The notes under the pieces were generated by a model, which was not told the origin of the DNA, made no database searches, and worked only from the letters and a program-made list of their open reading frames with translations. The translations under genes were made by a program, and so were the position numbers. DNA of 56,208 nucleotides from Saprospiraceae bacterium. GTDB taxonomy: Bacteria; Bacteroidota; Bacteroidia; Chitinophagales; Saprospiraceae. Below are positions 34,806 through 44,088 of the stretch, in pieces (position 1 is the stretch's first letter; every line of letters starts with the position of its first letter). The DNA lies in the NCBI GenBank assembly GCA_027488135.1, contig JAIYCH010000066.1, positions 1 to 56,208 of the forward strand. Direction: 5' to 3'.

Positions 34806-36083
34806 ATGGCAAAAAGGATTACCTGGAAAGGAGGACTTGGTAGTGTGCTACTTTGGTCAGTTATTTCAGCTGCATTTATAGGGCCAGGAACGGTTACTAC
34901 GGCAGCGAATGCAGGGGCTCTTTTTGGCACTAAGTTGTTGTGGACTTTACTTTTTTCCACCTTTGCGACGATTCTTTTACAAGAAGGTGTCGTCAGATTA
35001 ACTTTAGTATCAGGTAAAAGTTTTGGTGAAGTCATTCGATTAAAATTTGGTTCAGAAAAATCAAACTGGATTCCATATTTAGTCTTTTTTGCCTTATGGC
35101 TAGGTTGTTCCGCTTATGAGGCAGGTAATATTGTTGGTGCAGCGGCAGGAATAAAACTTTTTGCCCTTTTTCCACAATGGGTAATTGTCCTTGTTATTGG
35201 AAGTGCTGTTTTTTCACTCTTATGGATAAATAATCCAGTTATTCTGGCAAGAATATTAGGCTTAATCGTGGCTATAATGGGTGTCGTTTTTTGTTGGATA
35301 GTCTTTAAAATCCCACTCGATTATACCCTTGTTTTAAAGGATTCTGTTATTCCATCCATGCCTGATTCCAGCGCGTTACTTGTTATTGGATTAATAGGTA
35401 CTACCATTGTGCCGTATAATCTTTTTCTTGCGTCTGGCGTAACAAAGGAACAGGAAATGTCTGAAATGAGATTGGGAATTTCAATTGCCATATTATTTGG
35501 GGGGATTATATCAATGGCTATTTTATTGGTAGGAACTCAAATATCAGGTACTTTTTCCTTTGAAGCTATTGCTTTGGCACTAAGTAAATATATGGGTAAA
35601 CTGGGTGCTTACTTTTTTGCCATCGGTTTATTCGCTGCAGGTTTTTCAAGTGCCATTACTGCTCCTATGGCAGCCAGTTTAGCGGGTTCTAAATTATTGG
35701 ATAATAAAATTTCTGCTAAATTTATTTGGTTTAGTGTGCTTTTGATTGGTTTAGCTTTTGGCTTACCTGACATAAAACCCATTCCTCTAATTATTTTTGC
35801 ACAAGCGCTGAATGGCCTGCTTTTGCCGCTAATGACTACCTTATTATATTTTTTATTGAATGATCCTTCCTTAATGGGTTCAAGATGGATCAATAATAAA
35901 CTTAATAATGTCTTGTTTATGTTGGTTGTTGCAATTACTTGCTGGATTGGTTTGTACAATTTAACTCAGGCTTATCTAAAAATTTTCGATAATCCCTCCC
36001 ATTTTTCAAATTATCACGCATCTGGCATTACTATTTTCACCTTAGTTTATATCATTTGGGTTTTATTTAAAACGGGTAAGTAA
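34806..36083 (+). CDS. Nramp-family transporter with altered metal site
   Basis: 425 residues, about eleven membrane helices, LeuT fold. TM1 reads AAFIGPGTVTTAANAGALFG and TM6 LIGLIGTTIVPYNLFLAS. In canonical MntH these are DPGN and MPH(N/H); here Asp and Asn of DPGN are Gly and Thr, and the Met of MPH is Val. The family assignment is supported by the rest of the helices (GANxxG pattern, LEEG-like LLQEGVVRLTLVSG). The substrate is therefore unlikely to be the usual Mn/Fe coordinated by D/N/M; another ion or a coupled solute is possible. Own promoter upstream. Confidence 0.85.
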   Translation: MAKRITWKGGLGSVLLWSVISAAFIGPGTVTTAANAGALFGTKLLWTLLFSTFATILLQEGVVRLTLVSGKSFGEVIRLKFGSEKSNWIPYLVFFALWLGCSAYEAGNIVGAAAGIKLFALFPQWVIVLVIGSAVFSLLWINNPVILARILGLIVAIMGVVFCWIVFKIPLDYTLVLKDSVIPSMPDSSALLVIGLIGTTIVPYNLFLASGVTKEQEMSEMRLGISIAILFGGIISMAILLVGTQISGTFSFEAIALALSKYMGKLGAYFFAIGLFAAGFSSAITAPMAASLAGSKLLDNKISAKFIWFSVLLIGLAFGLPDIKPIPLIIFAQALNGLLLPLMTTLLYFLLNDPSLMGSRWINNKLNNVLFMLVVAITCWIGLYNLTQAYLKIFDNPSHFSNYHASGITIFTLVYIIWVLFKTGK

Positions 36084-36137
36084 TTACATATTAACAGATT
36101 TTTTTATTAAATTGAGAATGAAATAAATTCATTTTAT

Positions 36138-36767
36138 ATGAAATCTATTGTTTCATTCATTTACCTGTTTGCATTGCTACTCCTGAGTATAGATCAATAT
36201 CCTAAGGAGGTTAGCCTTTTTGATGGTTTTACTTTCAATGGCTGGGAGGGAGATACGTTAAAAACATGGCGTATTGAAGATAATATGATTATAGGTGGCT
36301 CATTTAAAAAAAATGTTCCAGAAAATAATTTCTTGTGCACTTCTCGCTCATACGGTAATTTTATATTAAAATTTAAAATAAAATTAGTTGGACAAGAGGG
36401 GTTTATAAATGCTGGGCTTCAATTTAGAAGCGTTAGAGCTACTAATCCTTCTAATGAAATGATTGGTTATCAAGCAGATTGGGGAAATGGCTATTGGGCA
36501 AGTTTATATGATGAATCCCGACGAAATAAAACACTGGAATCTCCCGATTCAGCTAAAGTTCTTACCTGGATAAATCAAAATAATTGGAATGATTATGTGA
36601 TTCGAGCGGAAAATAACAGAATAAGGTTATTTATAAACGGTCATAAAGCTGTAGATTATTCTGAATCAGATGCTTCAATTCCATTATCTTGATTGATTGG
36701 ATTACAAATTCATGGTGGGGGAAAGGCAGAAGTTTACTTTAAAGAACTATATATTAAAGAATTATAG
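36138..36767 (+). pseudogene. DUF1080 (3-keto-disaccharide hydrolase) gene with in-frame TGA
   Basis: A secreted DUF1080 protein (signal peptide MKSIVSFIYLFALLLLSID; motifs EVSLFDGFTFNGWEG, INAGLQFRSVRA, YQADWGNGYWASLYDESRRN, IRLFINGHKAVDYSE). The first stop is TGA at 36690-36692, which truncates it to 184 residues. The same frame continues to TAG at 36765-36767 with LIGLQIHGGGKAEVYFKELY, the normal end of the family (consensus GxIGLQIHGG). The TGA sits where Gly (GGA) is expected, so a single G-to-T change explains it. The final strand of the beta sandwich is lost. Other genes here use TGA as a normal stop, so code reassignment is not supported. Confidence 0.8.
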
Positions 36768-36793
36768 TTCTTTTTTTAATAACAGATCATCCT

Positions 36794-39661
36794 ATGGAAA
36801 CTTTAAAATTCTTTATTCCTCTTTTTTTGCTTTTTGGATTTTACTCCGGTAAATCCTATAAGTTGTATGATGTAAAAAGTACAAATATTCCAGATACAGT
36901 GAAAATAGATCAGCACTTTTATCTTGAGGCAACCATGCTGGGATATTTTGACAAAAATGGTACCAGAAATCCAGTAATTAAAGTGAATAAAGGAAATCGT
37001 ATTAGAATTACGATGACTAATGGCGAGACAATGACCCATGATATTTCATTAGAAAAATCAGGTGTTAAAAGTGCTTCTATTATTGAAAAAGGAGCTACGA
37101 CCAGTATTGATTTTACTGCTGAAGCCGATGATATTTATTTCTGTACAGTACCCGGGCATCGTGCAGCTGGTATGGTTGGAAAAATTCAGGTGGTTAAAGG
37201 TTCTACAGCGCAAAAGGAAGTGGTTGGAAAATTGCCCGTTTCAAAGGGTACTAAATTAAATTTTGACTTTGAATCAGGTGATTTGACAGATTGGGTTGCT
37301 ACCGGTAATGCTTTTAGTCAAGCTTTAAAGTCTTCTGATATTACTTCTCACTTTGAAAAAGGTCAGCAAGTTGGTAATATTGGACAGTATTTTATAAGTA
37401 GCGGAGGTACCACGCAATATAAAAATATAGGGACTTTAGTGTCAAAACCTTTTCAGGTTAATTATCCTTATGCCAGCTTTTGGGTTTCTGGTGGTGCTTT
37501 ACTCGATACCAGAGTGGAGATAGTTCTGGCTGATAAACAGGAAGTTATTTTCCAGTCGACAGGTCAGGGACGTTCAAATTTACAGCCTGTGGTAGTCGAT
37601 TTAAAGGCTTATAAGAATAAAAGTATATTCATCAGAATAGTTGACAATGAAAATGGAATTTCTCAGATTCCTTATATTCCAAATGATAAATGGGCGCATA
37701 TTAATTTTGATCATTTTCAATTTCATACCAAAAGACCCTATTTTGAAAATGAGCTTTTTCAAAAAGATATCATTATTTTGCCTCCTTTAGATCCAGTTCT
37801 TAATGAAGGTCTTTCTGGGGAAATGGCCGCAAAAGCTATGACCTTACCTGAAGGTTTTAATATACAATTAGCAGCAAGCGAACCAGATATCGTTCGTCCT
37901 ATCAGTTTTACCTTTGATGCAAGAGGCAGACTCTGGGTGGTTGAAGGGCATACCTATCCAATTCCAGCTGCAGAAGGGAAGGGTAAAGATCGTATTTTAA
38001 TTTTTGAAGATTCTGATGGAAACGGTTCGCTGGATAAGCGTAAGGTTTTTATGGAAAATCTTAACCTGGTCAGTGGTATTGAAGTGGGAATGGGAGGTGT
38101 ATGGCTTTGTGCTGCTCCTTATTTGTTGTTTATTCCAACAGATTTTGAAAGGGATGTTCCTACAGGCGGAATCCAAAAGATTTTGGATGGTTGGGGGACG
38201 CAAGACACCCATGAAGTGCTAAATAATCTTCGTTGGGGACCTGATGGCTGGCTTTATGGGGTTCATGGCGTATTTACCCATTCTAAAGTTGGAAAACCAG
38301 GTACACCTGAGAATGAACGCATCAAAATAAACGCAGGTGTTTGGCGATTACACCCGTCAACCCATCAATTTGAAGTATTTGCAGAAGGTACCAGTAATCC
38401 CTGGGGTATAGATTTTAATGATTATGGACATGCTTTTATTACGGTTTGCGTTATTCCACACATGTATCATGTAATTCAAGGAGCAAGATATGAACGGCAA
38501 GCTGGAAAAAGTTTTAATCCTTATACCTATGATGAGATAAAAACAATTGCTGACCACAAACATTATGTGGGTGAAAGAGGGCCGCATGCCGGAAACTTTC
38601 GCTCTGCTTCAGCAGGTGGTGGACATGCCCATGCCGGTGCAATGATCTATCTTGGAGGTTCCTCCTGGCCTGCTGAATATCGAAATGTTATTTTTATGAA
38701 CAATATAAATGGTGCCCGACTAAATAATGACTTGCTTACCCGAAAAGGCTCCGGATATGTTGCATCACATAAAAATGACTTTTTGGCAATGAATGATTCC
38801 TGGTCTCAATGGCTCAATATGAAGTATGATCCGAGTGGCTCTGTTTTTGCCATTGACTGGTATGACAAAAATCAATGTCACAGCACAAATCCTGATGTTC
38901 ACGATAAAACAATGGGTAGAATTTTTAAAATATCATATAAAAGTGATTCTTCCATAAAGGTTAACTTGTATAAAGCTTCTGACATGGCATTGGTTAATTA
39001 TCAGTTACATGACAATGAATGGTTTGTACGAAATGCAAGAACCATTTTACAAGAAAGAGGGGCAAATGAAGCCGTGCATAGTGCTTTAATTCAAATAATC
39101 AATAATCATCCGGATATTACCAGAAAACTGCGTGCTTTGTGGACACTTCATGTAACAAAAGGGGCAAAGGAGTCTATTTTGCAAAATTTGCTCTCTCATG
39201 AAAATGAAAATATCAGAAGTTGGGCCATACAGTTATTATTAGAAAAAAAGGAGGTTTTGCCTAGCATTTTAGTTGAGCTTGAAAATATGGCTAAAATGGA
39301 GCATTCGCCCTTAGTAAGGTTATATTTAACAGCTGGATTAATGCGAATGCCATTGGAGCAAAGATGGAAAATACTGGATATTCTTGTTAAAAAGGAGGAA
39401 GATATGAATGATCATAATCTGCCTATCATGCTTTGGTATGCTGCAGAACCTTTAGCTGAAATAAGCATGGAAAAGTTGATTGGTTTGGCAGAATCCGCTA
39501 AAATGCCTCATTTTTTGAAATACACTATTCAGAGAATAGGGGCAAAGAATACCGACGATGCTAAGAAATTATTAAGAGAATTAGCCTCACGGTTAGGTCA
39601 TAAACATGAAAATCATGAAAATGTCCTGTTGATTGAGAAATTAATCTCGCCAAAGTCTTAA
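36794..39661 (+). CDS. Cupredoxin + PVC-type dehydrogenase, secreted
   Basis: 955 residues with an N-terminal signal segment. Residues 30-135: cupredoxin/plastocyanin-like domain with type-1 copper ligands His (TMTHDIS) and Cys-His-Met (YFCTVPGHRAAGM). Residues 150-310: a galactose-binding-like beta sandwich (FDFESGDLTDWVATG, FWVSGGALLDTRVEIVLADK). Residues 345-715: a PVC-type membrane-bound dehydrogenase propeller (LPEGFNIQLAASEPDIVRPI, WVVEGHTYPIP, RWGPDGWLYGVHG, SNPWGIDFNDYG). The rest forms HEAT-like helices. Related proteins oxidise sugars or polyols and often carry a C-terminal cytochrome c; here no CxxCH motif is seen, so the cupredoxin may be the electron acceptor. Confidence 0.8.
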   Translation: METLKFFIPLFLLFGFYSGKSYKLYDVKSTNIPDTVKIDQHFYLEATMLGYFDKNGTRNPVIKVNKGNRIRITMTNGETMTHDISLEKSGVKSASIIEKGATTSIDFTAEADDIYFCTVPGHRAAGMVGKIQVVKGSTAQKEVVGKLPVSKGTKLNFDFESGDLTDWVATGNAFSQALKSSDITSHFEKGQQVGNIGQYFISSGGTTQYKNIGTLVSKPFQVNYPYASFWVSGGALLDTRVEIVLADKQEVIFQSTGQGRSNLQPVVVDLKAYKNKSIFIRIVDNENGISQIPYIPNDKWAHINFDHFQFHTKRPYFENELFQKDIIILPPLDPVLNEGLSGEMAAKAMTLPEGFNIQLAASEPDIVRPISFTFDARGRLWVVEGHTYPIPAAEGKGKDRILIFEDSDGNGSLDKRKVFMENLNLVSGIEVGMGGVWLCAAPYLLFIPTDFERDVPTGGIQKILDGWGTQDTHEVLNNLRWGPDGWLYGVHGVFTHSKVGKPGTPENERIKINAGVWRLHPSTHQFEVFAEGTSNPWGIDFNDYGHAFITVCVIPHMYHVIQGARYERQAGKSFNPYTYDEIKTIADHKHYVGERGPHAGNFRSASAGGGHAHAGAMIYLGGSSWPAEYRNVIFMNNINGARLNNDLLTRKGSGYVASHKNDFLAMNDSWSQWLNMKYDPSGSVFAIDWYDKNQCHSTNPDVHDKTMGRIFKISYKSDSSIKVNLYKASDMALVNYQLHDNEWFVRNARTILQERGANEAVHSALIQIINNHPDITRKLRALWTLHVTKGAKESILQNLLSHENENIRSWAIQLLLEKKEVLPSILVELENMAKMEHSPLVRLYLTAGLMRMPLEQRWKILDILVKKEEDMNDHNLPIMLWYAAEPLAEISMEKLIGLAESAKMPHFLKYTIQRIGAKNTDDAKKLLRELASRLGHKHENHENVLLIEKLISPKS

Positions 39662-39694
39662 ATTTTTATTTTGAAATCCTGTAACGCTTGTCGT

Positions 39695-40861
39695 ATGAAA
39701 ACATTTTGTAGTATCCTCCTTTTACTTTGTAGTTCAAAGACTTTCCTTTTCAGTCAATCTTCTGCATTTCTTAAAACGGTTATAACAAGAGATTTTTTAT
39801 CGGAAGGGGTGGCAGCTGCTGATCTAAATAAGGACGGGCAACAAGATATCATCGCTGGTTACTATTGGTTTGAAGCCCCATTATGGAAAAGGCATGAAAT
39901 GGCTCCTTCCAGAAAGTTTGAACCAAGAAAGGAGTATAGTGAATCTTTTTTGAATATGGCTCTCGATGTGAATTTAGATGGCTGGGAGGACGTTATTATC
40001 ATTGATTACCCGGGAAAAGCTGGGTTTTGGTTTGAAAATCCTCAAAATAAAGGGGTCACCTGGCAGAAACATATCATTGCTGATTCCATGGGAATTTCTA
40101 ACGAATCACCTGGGTTTATAGATATGAATGGGGATGGACGCCTGGATATACTCTGTGGGGATTATGCAAAAAGGCAGATTGTTTGGTTACAGGCCCCTAC
40201 TAAAAAGGGTGATTTGACATGGACCCGTCACCCTATTAGTGTAGCTGGTGTAAAAGGTACAGACCGATTTTCACATGGCATTGGTTATGGAGATATTAAC
40301 ATGGATGGTCTTAAAGATGTGGTGATTACAAATGGATGGTTTGAGGGTAAAGCTAATCTGTCGTCGGGTGACTGGATTTTTCACGAAGCTTCTTTGGGTG
40401 AACCTTGTTCTCACATGCAGATTTTTGATGTAAATGGAGACGGGAAAAATGATGTTGTTTCTTCATCTGCTCATGCACTGGGCGTTTGGTGGCATGAACA
40501 AGTCTTAATCAATGGCAATATTGATTTTAAAACCCATTTGATTAGTAACACTACGGCACAAACGCACGCAACCATAATGGCCGATTTAGATGGCGACGGA
40601 AAGGAGGAAATGATAACGGGAAAACGATTTTTAGCACATAATGGCAATGATGCCGGTGATGGAGACATCCCTATCTTAATGTATTTTAATTTTGATTCTT
40701 CTACAACGCCTTATTTTGGCGAGCATATTATTGATAATGATTCTGGTGCTGGTCTGAATATAGAAATAAAGGACATGAATAAAGACCAAAAAAAGGATAT
40801 CATTATTGCAAATAAAAACGGGGTATTCTTGTTGATAAATCAGATAACGCCTATAAAATGA
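39695..40861 (+). CDS. Secreted FG-GAP/VCBS repeat protein
   Basis: About 388 residues from the ATG at 39695, chosen because it gives a signal peptide (MKTFCSILLLLCSSKTFLFS); the frame is open 24 bases upstream. At least five FG-GAP/VCBS repeats with calcium-binding DxNxDGxxD loops (AADLNKDGQQDIIAGYYWFE, FIDMNGDGRLDILCGDY, YGDINMDGLKDVVITNGWFE, IFDVNGDGKNDVVSS, MADLDGDGKEEMITGKRF), making an integrin-alpha-like propeller. The gene follows the PVC-type dehydrogenase by 33 bases; together with the DUF1080 gene they look like one sugar-processing cluster. Confidence 0.85.
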   Translation: MKTFCSILLLLCSSKTFLFSQSSAFLKTVITRDFLSEGVAAADLNKDGQQDIIAGYYWFEAPLWKRHEMAPSRKFEPRKEYSESFLNMALDVNLDGWEDVIIIDYPGKAGFWFENPQNKGVTWQKHIIADSMGISNESPGFIDMNGDGRLDILCGDYAKRQIVWLQAPTKKGDLTWTRHPISVAGVKGTDRFSHGIGYGDINMDGLKDVVITNGWFEGKANLSSGDWIFHEASLGEPCSHMQIFDVNGDGKNDVVSSSAHALGVWWHEQVLINGNIDFKTHLISNTTAQTHATIMADLDGDGKEEMITGKRFLAHNGNDAGDGDIPILMYFNFDSSTTPYFGEHIIDNDSGAGLNIEIKDMNKDQKKDIIIANKNGVFLLINQITPIK

Positions 40862-40875
40862 ATTAGGGTATTTCT

Positions 40876-40883
40876 TACTTTTG
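40876..40883 (+). promoter_or_regulatory. Orphan -7 element TACTTTTG
   Basis: The text TTACTTTTGCAGCC on the + strand is an excellent Bacteroidota -7 box, but no + strand gene follows: the next gene (VOC lipoprotein) is on the - strand and convergent. It marks the junction between the conserved-looking segment and the accessory region. Confidence 0.5.
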
Positions 40884-40932
40884 CAGCCAATAAAAGTATA
40901 TCGTCCATTTATAGTACTTTATTTTTTTGTCG

Positions 40933-41424
40933 TTATTCTTTTGATTGAAACAAAGCTATTCTATTGCCTTCAGAGTCTTCAAATTCTGCAACATATCCAA
41001 TTCCGTTGTCTGTTTTTGGATATAGTATTTGTCCACTATTTGCAGTTGCTAATTTCAATGTTTCATCAATGTTTTCTGTCTTGAAGTATATCAATACGCC
41101 TTCCTTAGTCGGTTTATAAATCTCTCCTTTTGCCAGTGCGCCTGAAATCCCCAAATTCTCGTCAGCAAAAGGAAATAATGCCATTTCATTTTTGTCAATA
41201 TTTTCTTTGTCGAATTCAAAACCGAAGACTGCGGTATAAAACTTGATTGCTCTGTCAATTTCGGTGACAGGTATTTCAAAATAAACAACAGGGTTTGAAT
41301 TTGATGTCTTAGTATTTTTATCAGTTTGATTAATTGGTATTTTTGAATCATCACCGCACGAAGTTAATAGGTGAATTAAAAGTCCAATGATGGATGCTGG
41401 AAATATGTTCTTTATAAAATTCAT
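40933..41424 (-). CDS. VOC/glyoxalase-fold lipoprotein
   Basis: About 163 residues from the ATG at 41424, which gives a proper signal sequence with lipobox (LLTSC); an upstream ATG at 41448 is in frame. The mature part is a vicinal-oxygen-chelate domain: VVYFEIPVTEIDRAIKFYTA, GVLIYFKTENIDETLKLATA, and VAEFEDSEGNRIALFQ with the metal-binding Glu positions. Most VOC proteins of this type are cytosolic, so a lipid anchor is unusual. First gene of the accessory region. Confidence 0.8.
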   Translation of the reverse strand: MNFIKNIFPASIIGLLIHLLTSCGDDSKIPINQTDKNTKTSNSNPVVYFEIPVTEIDRAIKFYTAVFGFEFDKENIDKNEMALFPFADENLGISGALAKGEIYKPTKEGVLIYFKTENIDETLKLATANSGQILYPKTDNGIGYVAEFEDSEGNRIALFQSKE

Positions 41425-41491
41425 TCTTTTTCTATAATTGTTAACCAAGTTAAGTGGCAGATTTAGAAGTATAAATATTAAATTTTGGGTC

Positions 41492-41959
41492 TTACTTTCC
41501 TTTTTGTGTTGTCCTTTTTTTTGCTTCTTTGGTTATTGCAAAACTTTCACGTCTTGTAATGGTCTTTATAAATTCAACTTTCCTAAATCGCAATGCACTA
41601 AAATCATCATCAATGGAAACTTGTCTTACGGGTTCTAAATTATATTTCCCTAAACTGGTCCATCCAGAATCTCGGTTAAAGTCACATTTATAGTTTTTTG
41701 AAGTCATTTTAGGATAGCATAACCATATTACAGCATCCCCTTTTAGTTTTTGATCAATGGAGGATATAAATTGTTCAATTTCTACTTGGGTTGTTACAAA
41801 ACATATTACAAATTCTATCTCTATTACTTCCGTTAAGTTTTTAATAATGGTTGCCTTAGCTGACATTTCTTCAAGTTCGTTGTCAAACGCTTTTGGACTA
41901 TTAATGGCAACAATATTTGTTTGTTCCTTGTAGTTCAATTTTTTAAAAAGAGGTGTCAT
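41492..41959 (-). CDS. DUF3052-like protein
   Basis: 155 residues, no signal peptide. The pattern MTPLFKKLNYKEQTNIVAIN, then VIEIEFVICFVTTQVEIEQF, AVIWLCYPKMTSKNY and DSGWTSLGKYNLEPVRQVSI followed by WSGLRFR-like SALRFRKVEFI matches DUF3052-like proteins. Function unknown; those proteins are small, soluble and often near stress genes. A short basic tail (AKKRTTQKGK) ends it. Confidence 0.65.
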   Translation of the reverse strand: MTPLFKKLNYKEQTNIVAINSPKAFDNELEEMSAKATIIKNLTEVIEIEFVICFVTTQVEIEQFISSIDQKLKGDAVIWLCYPKMTSKNYKCDFNRDSGWTSLGKYNLEPVRQVSIDDDFSALRFRKVEFIKTITRRESFAITKEAKKRTTQKGK

Positions 41960-42057
41960 GAGTATGCGGGTAAATTAAATCTAATTTGAAAAACAAAAAT
42001 AATCAAGAAATATATATCTATCAATAGGAAACCTCTTCATTATTGTGGTAAAATGTA

Positions 42058-42585
42058 TCACTCAATATCTATATCTCCTGCTCTGAAGGACCATTCTATA
42101 TGTTTATTGATATCTTGTCGTAACAGCATATTAAGTTGTGCAGCATGATGTTGGGTATGTCGCATATTATAGAGTAGTATTTCCAAAATGGGGTAATTCA
42201 TGTCATTTGGATGGTCTCCTTCTTTAAATCTGCTATTTAATTTTTCATTATTCAGTGCATAGATTATCTGTTTACCCTTTTCTCTGCTTTGTTTGAGATA
42301 TGCTACAATTTCTCGTTTGTCATAAATTTTGTCAGGGATTAAATCGTCTATTGCTTCTTCTGGTCTGTCTTTATTCTCCGTTTGTGTAAAGGAAAGCATG
42401 GGTGAAAAGTCGCTGGGTGGAATGGTCATATAATAGTCTAAAAAAATGGTACTATGGAAAGCCAGGTAATAAAATCGTTTGTGCGTTGTAAAATAGTCAT
42501 CAGGACAATTCGAGATAACATTTATCAGCATATCGATGCTTGCTCCAAATTGATTCCACAATATTTCAAGGATAGATTTGTCCAT
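42058..42585 (-). CDS. DinB-family protein
   Basis: 175 residues. Four-helix bundle of the DinB/YfiT superfamily: metal-ligand His are visible in LAFHSTIFLDYYM and in NMRHTQHHAAQLNMLL. Members include thiol-dependent transferases, but many have no assigned reaction. Its gene is next to a Reg_prop lipoprotein gene 35 bases away. The ATG at 42585 fits the family N-terminus. Confidence 0.85.
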   Translation of the reverse strand: MDKSILEILWNQFGASIDMLINVISNCPDDYFTTHKRFYYLAFHSTIFLDYYMTIPPSDFSPMLSFTQTENKDRPEEAIDDLIPDKIYDKREIVAYLKQSREKGKQIIYALNNEKLNSRFKEGDHPNDMNYPILEILLYNMRHTQHHAAQLNMLLRQDINKHIEWSFRAGDIDIE

Positions 42586-42619
42586 ATTTTTACGTAACAG
42601 TTTGTCTGTTGTGTTGCGT

Positions 42620-43768
42620 TTAATTGTTTTTATTAGAAAATGTTGTGAAATTTTTACCGTTGTAACGGCTTAACCCTAAATATTTTGTTCCAAACCACAA
42701 GTTTCCATCTTTATCTTTTAATACATTCATAACAGCATTATTTACAAGTCCATCTTTTGTATTAAAATTTTTAAAGTTTTTACCGTCATAATACCAAACA
42801 CCACTATCAAAAGTAGTAATCCAAAAATGATTCTTTTCATCTTGAATCATGGCGGTTGCTCCTCGAGCATTAAAGCCTTCATTTTTACTAATGCTTTTGA
42901 ATGTTTTACCATCGTATCTACAAATTCCATGGTCTCTGGTTGCGAACCAGATATTTCCCAAATGATCTTCTGTCATAGAAAAAATCATATCATCGTTAAT
43001 ATAATCTTGCGCAGACCTTAAATCATTAGTCAGGCTATTATTCAAAATGTTTTGAATATTGCTTATTCCGGTCTTGTCTTGGTTAGTTATATAGTAATTC
43101 GCAGAAGGAATATAATTTTTAAATTCTTTTCCGTCGTATTTCCACACACCACCGCGATTCCAGGAACTAAACCATAAATTGCCATTTCTGTCTTGCAGAA
43201 TATCGAGAATAAACTGATGGTAGTTTCCAAGATTAAATTTAGGTTCGTTACCGTTTAAAAAATTATCCAATGATTTTCCGTTATAGCGGTAAATCCCATG
43301 ATTTCTAGTCCCGAGCCACAAGTTGCCATCTTTATCTTCCAGCATACAAGTAATAAATAAGGTATCTGGGATAAGATATTTTGAAAATTTATTACCATGA
43401 TATATACATATTCCTTTATTTGTTCCGAATAGAATATTCCCAGATCTGTCTTGAACAATGGAACTTATATGATTGGAGCACAGGCCGTTTTTTTCATTAA
43501 AGTTGGTAAATGTTTTCCTGTCATAACGGTACGCTCCTTCTCCGTTTATACTGAACCACAAATTGCCCTCTTTATCAAGGAGTTGACATACCACAACTTC
43601 GCTTGAAGTCTTGTTTTTCAGAACTATTTGAAGTGGTTGTTCAGATTTATTGACTGAATTTTCTTCTGTTATGTTTTTGTTTATTAAAGTCTGTCCGTTA
43701 CAGGAGATTAAAAATATGGGGACCAATAGCGCGATGAAGAGGCAATGTTTAAATTCCAACGTTTTCAT
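42620..43768 (-). CDS. Reg_prop seven-repeat propeller lipoprotein 1
   Basis: 382 residues. Signal peptide with lipobox (FLISC), then seven repeats of the two-component regulator propeller type (Reg_prop), each near (D/E)DxxGNLWFGTxxxGxxRYDGKxFxxF, for example DKEGNLWFSINGEGAYRYD and DKDGNLWLGTRNHGIYRYNG. Seven repeats fit one seven-bladed propeller. In hybrid two-component sensors the extracellular part has about fourteen repeats plus Y_Y_Y and a kinase; none of that output is present. One of four paralogues in the region. A TACATTTTG element upstream may be its -7 box. Confidence 0.88.
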   Translation of the reverse strand: MKTLEFKHCLFIALLVPIFLISCNGQTLINKNITEENSVNKSEQPLQIVLKNKTSSEVVVCQLLDKEGNLWFSINGEGAYRYDRKTFTNFNEKNGLCSNHISSIVQDRSGNILFGTNKGICIYHGNKFSKYLIPDTLFITCMLEDKDGNLWLGTRNHGIYRYNGKSLDNFLNGNEPKFNLGNYHQFILDILQDRNGNLWFSSWNRGGVWKYDGKEFKNYIPSANYYITNQDKTGISNIQNILNNSLTNDLRSAQDYINDDMIFSMTEDHLGNIWFATRDHGICRYDGKTFKSISKNEGFNARGATAMIQDEKNHFWITTFDSGVWYYDGKNFKNFNTKDGLVNNAVMNVLKDKDGNLWFGTKYLGLSRYNGKNFTTFSNKNN

Positions 43769-43847
43769 TTTTTTTCTTTGTTAAATGGAATGAACCTTAA
43801 ATTAAGTTTGCAAAATGTAAACATTTAATTAAAATTGTAGAATTAGA

Positions 43848-44088
43848 TTGCTCGTCAGGAAAATAATTTTAAATTACATTGACAAATATCCAACGGCAAA
43901 AACTTAATTTCAATGAACTCAAACCAGTTTATGGAAATGCAAGCATCGTAAACGACGAAAAAGTTGTTTACAATATTAAAGGTAATGATTTTCGATTGGT
44001 AGCTTTAATAAACTTTTCACAAATAGCTTGCTATTTCATTTGGTTTGTTAAACACAAAGAATATAATAAGATTAATGTCAAAACGAGG
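43848..44088 (+). pseudogene. HigB-type toxin remnant
   Basis: The N-terminal HigB pattern NYIDKYPTAKT is encoded in one frame up to 43904. After that the next frame encodes NFNELKPVYGNASIV, VVYNIKGNDFRLVALINFSQ and a HigB-like end HKEYNKIN. In intact HigB toxins about a dozen residues containing a Trp-Tyr segment separate these two parts. A deletion of roughly 37-40 bases with a frame change at 43904-43906 explains the break. The intact C-terminal frame then runs on into the WYL gene region. HigA antitoxin is not seen. Confidence 0.65.

Noticed and set aside
36690-36692. TGA read as glycine (code reassignment)
   Set aside because: TGA is the terminal stop of several intact genes here (for example at 748, 7218 and 19936), so only this site looks like a Gly codon.
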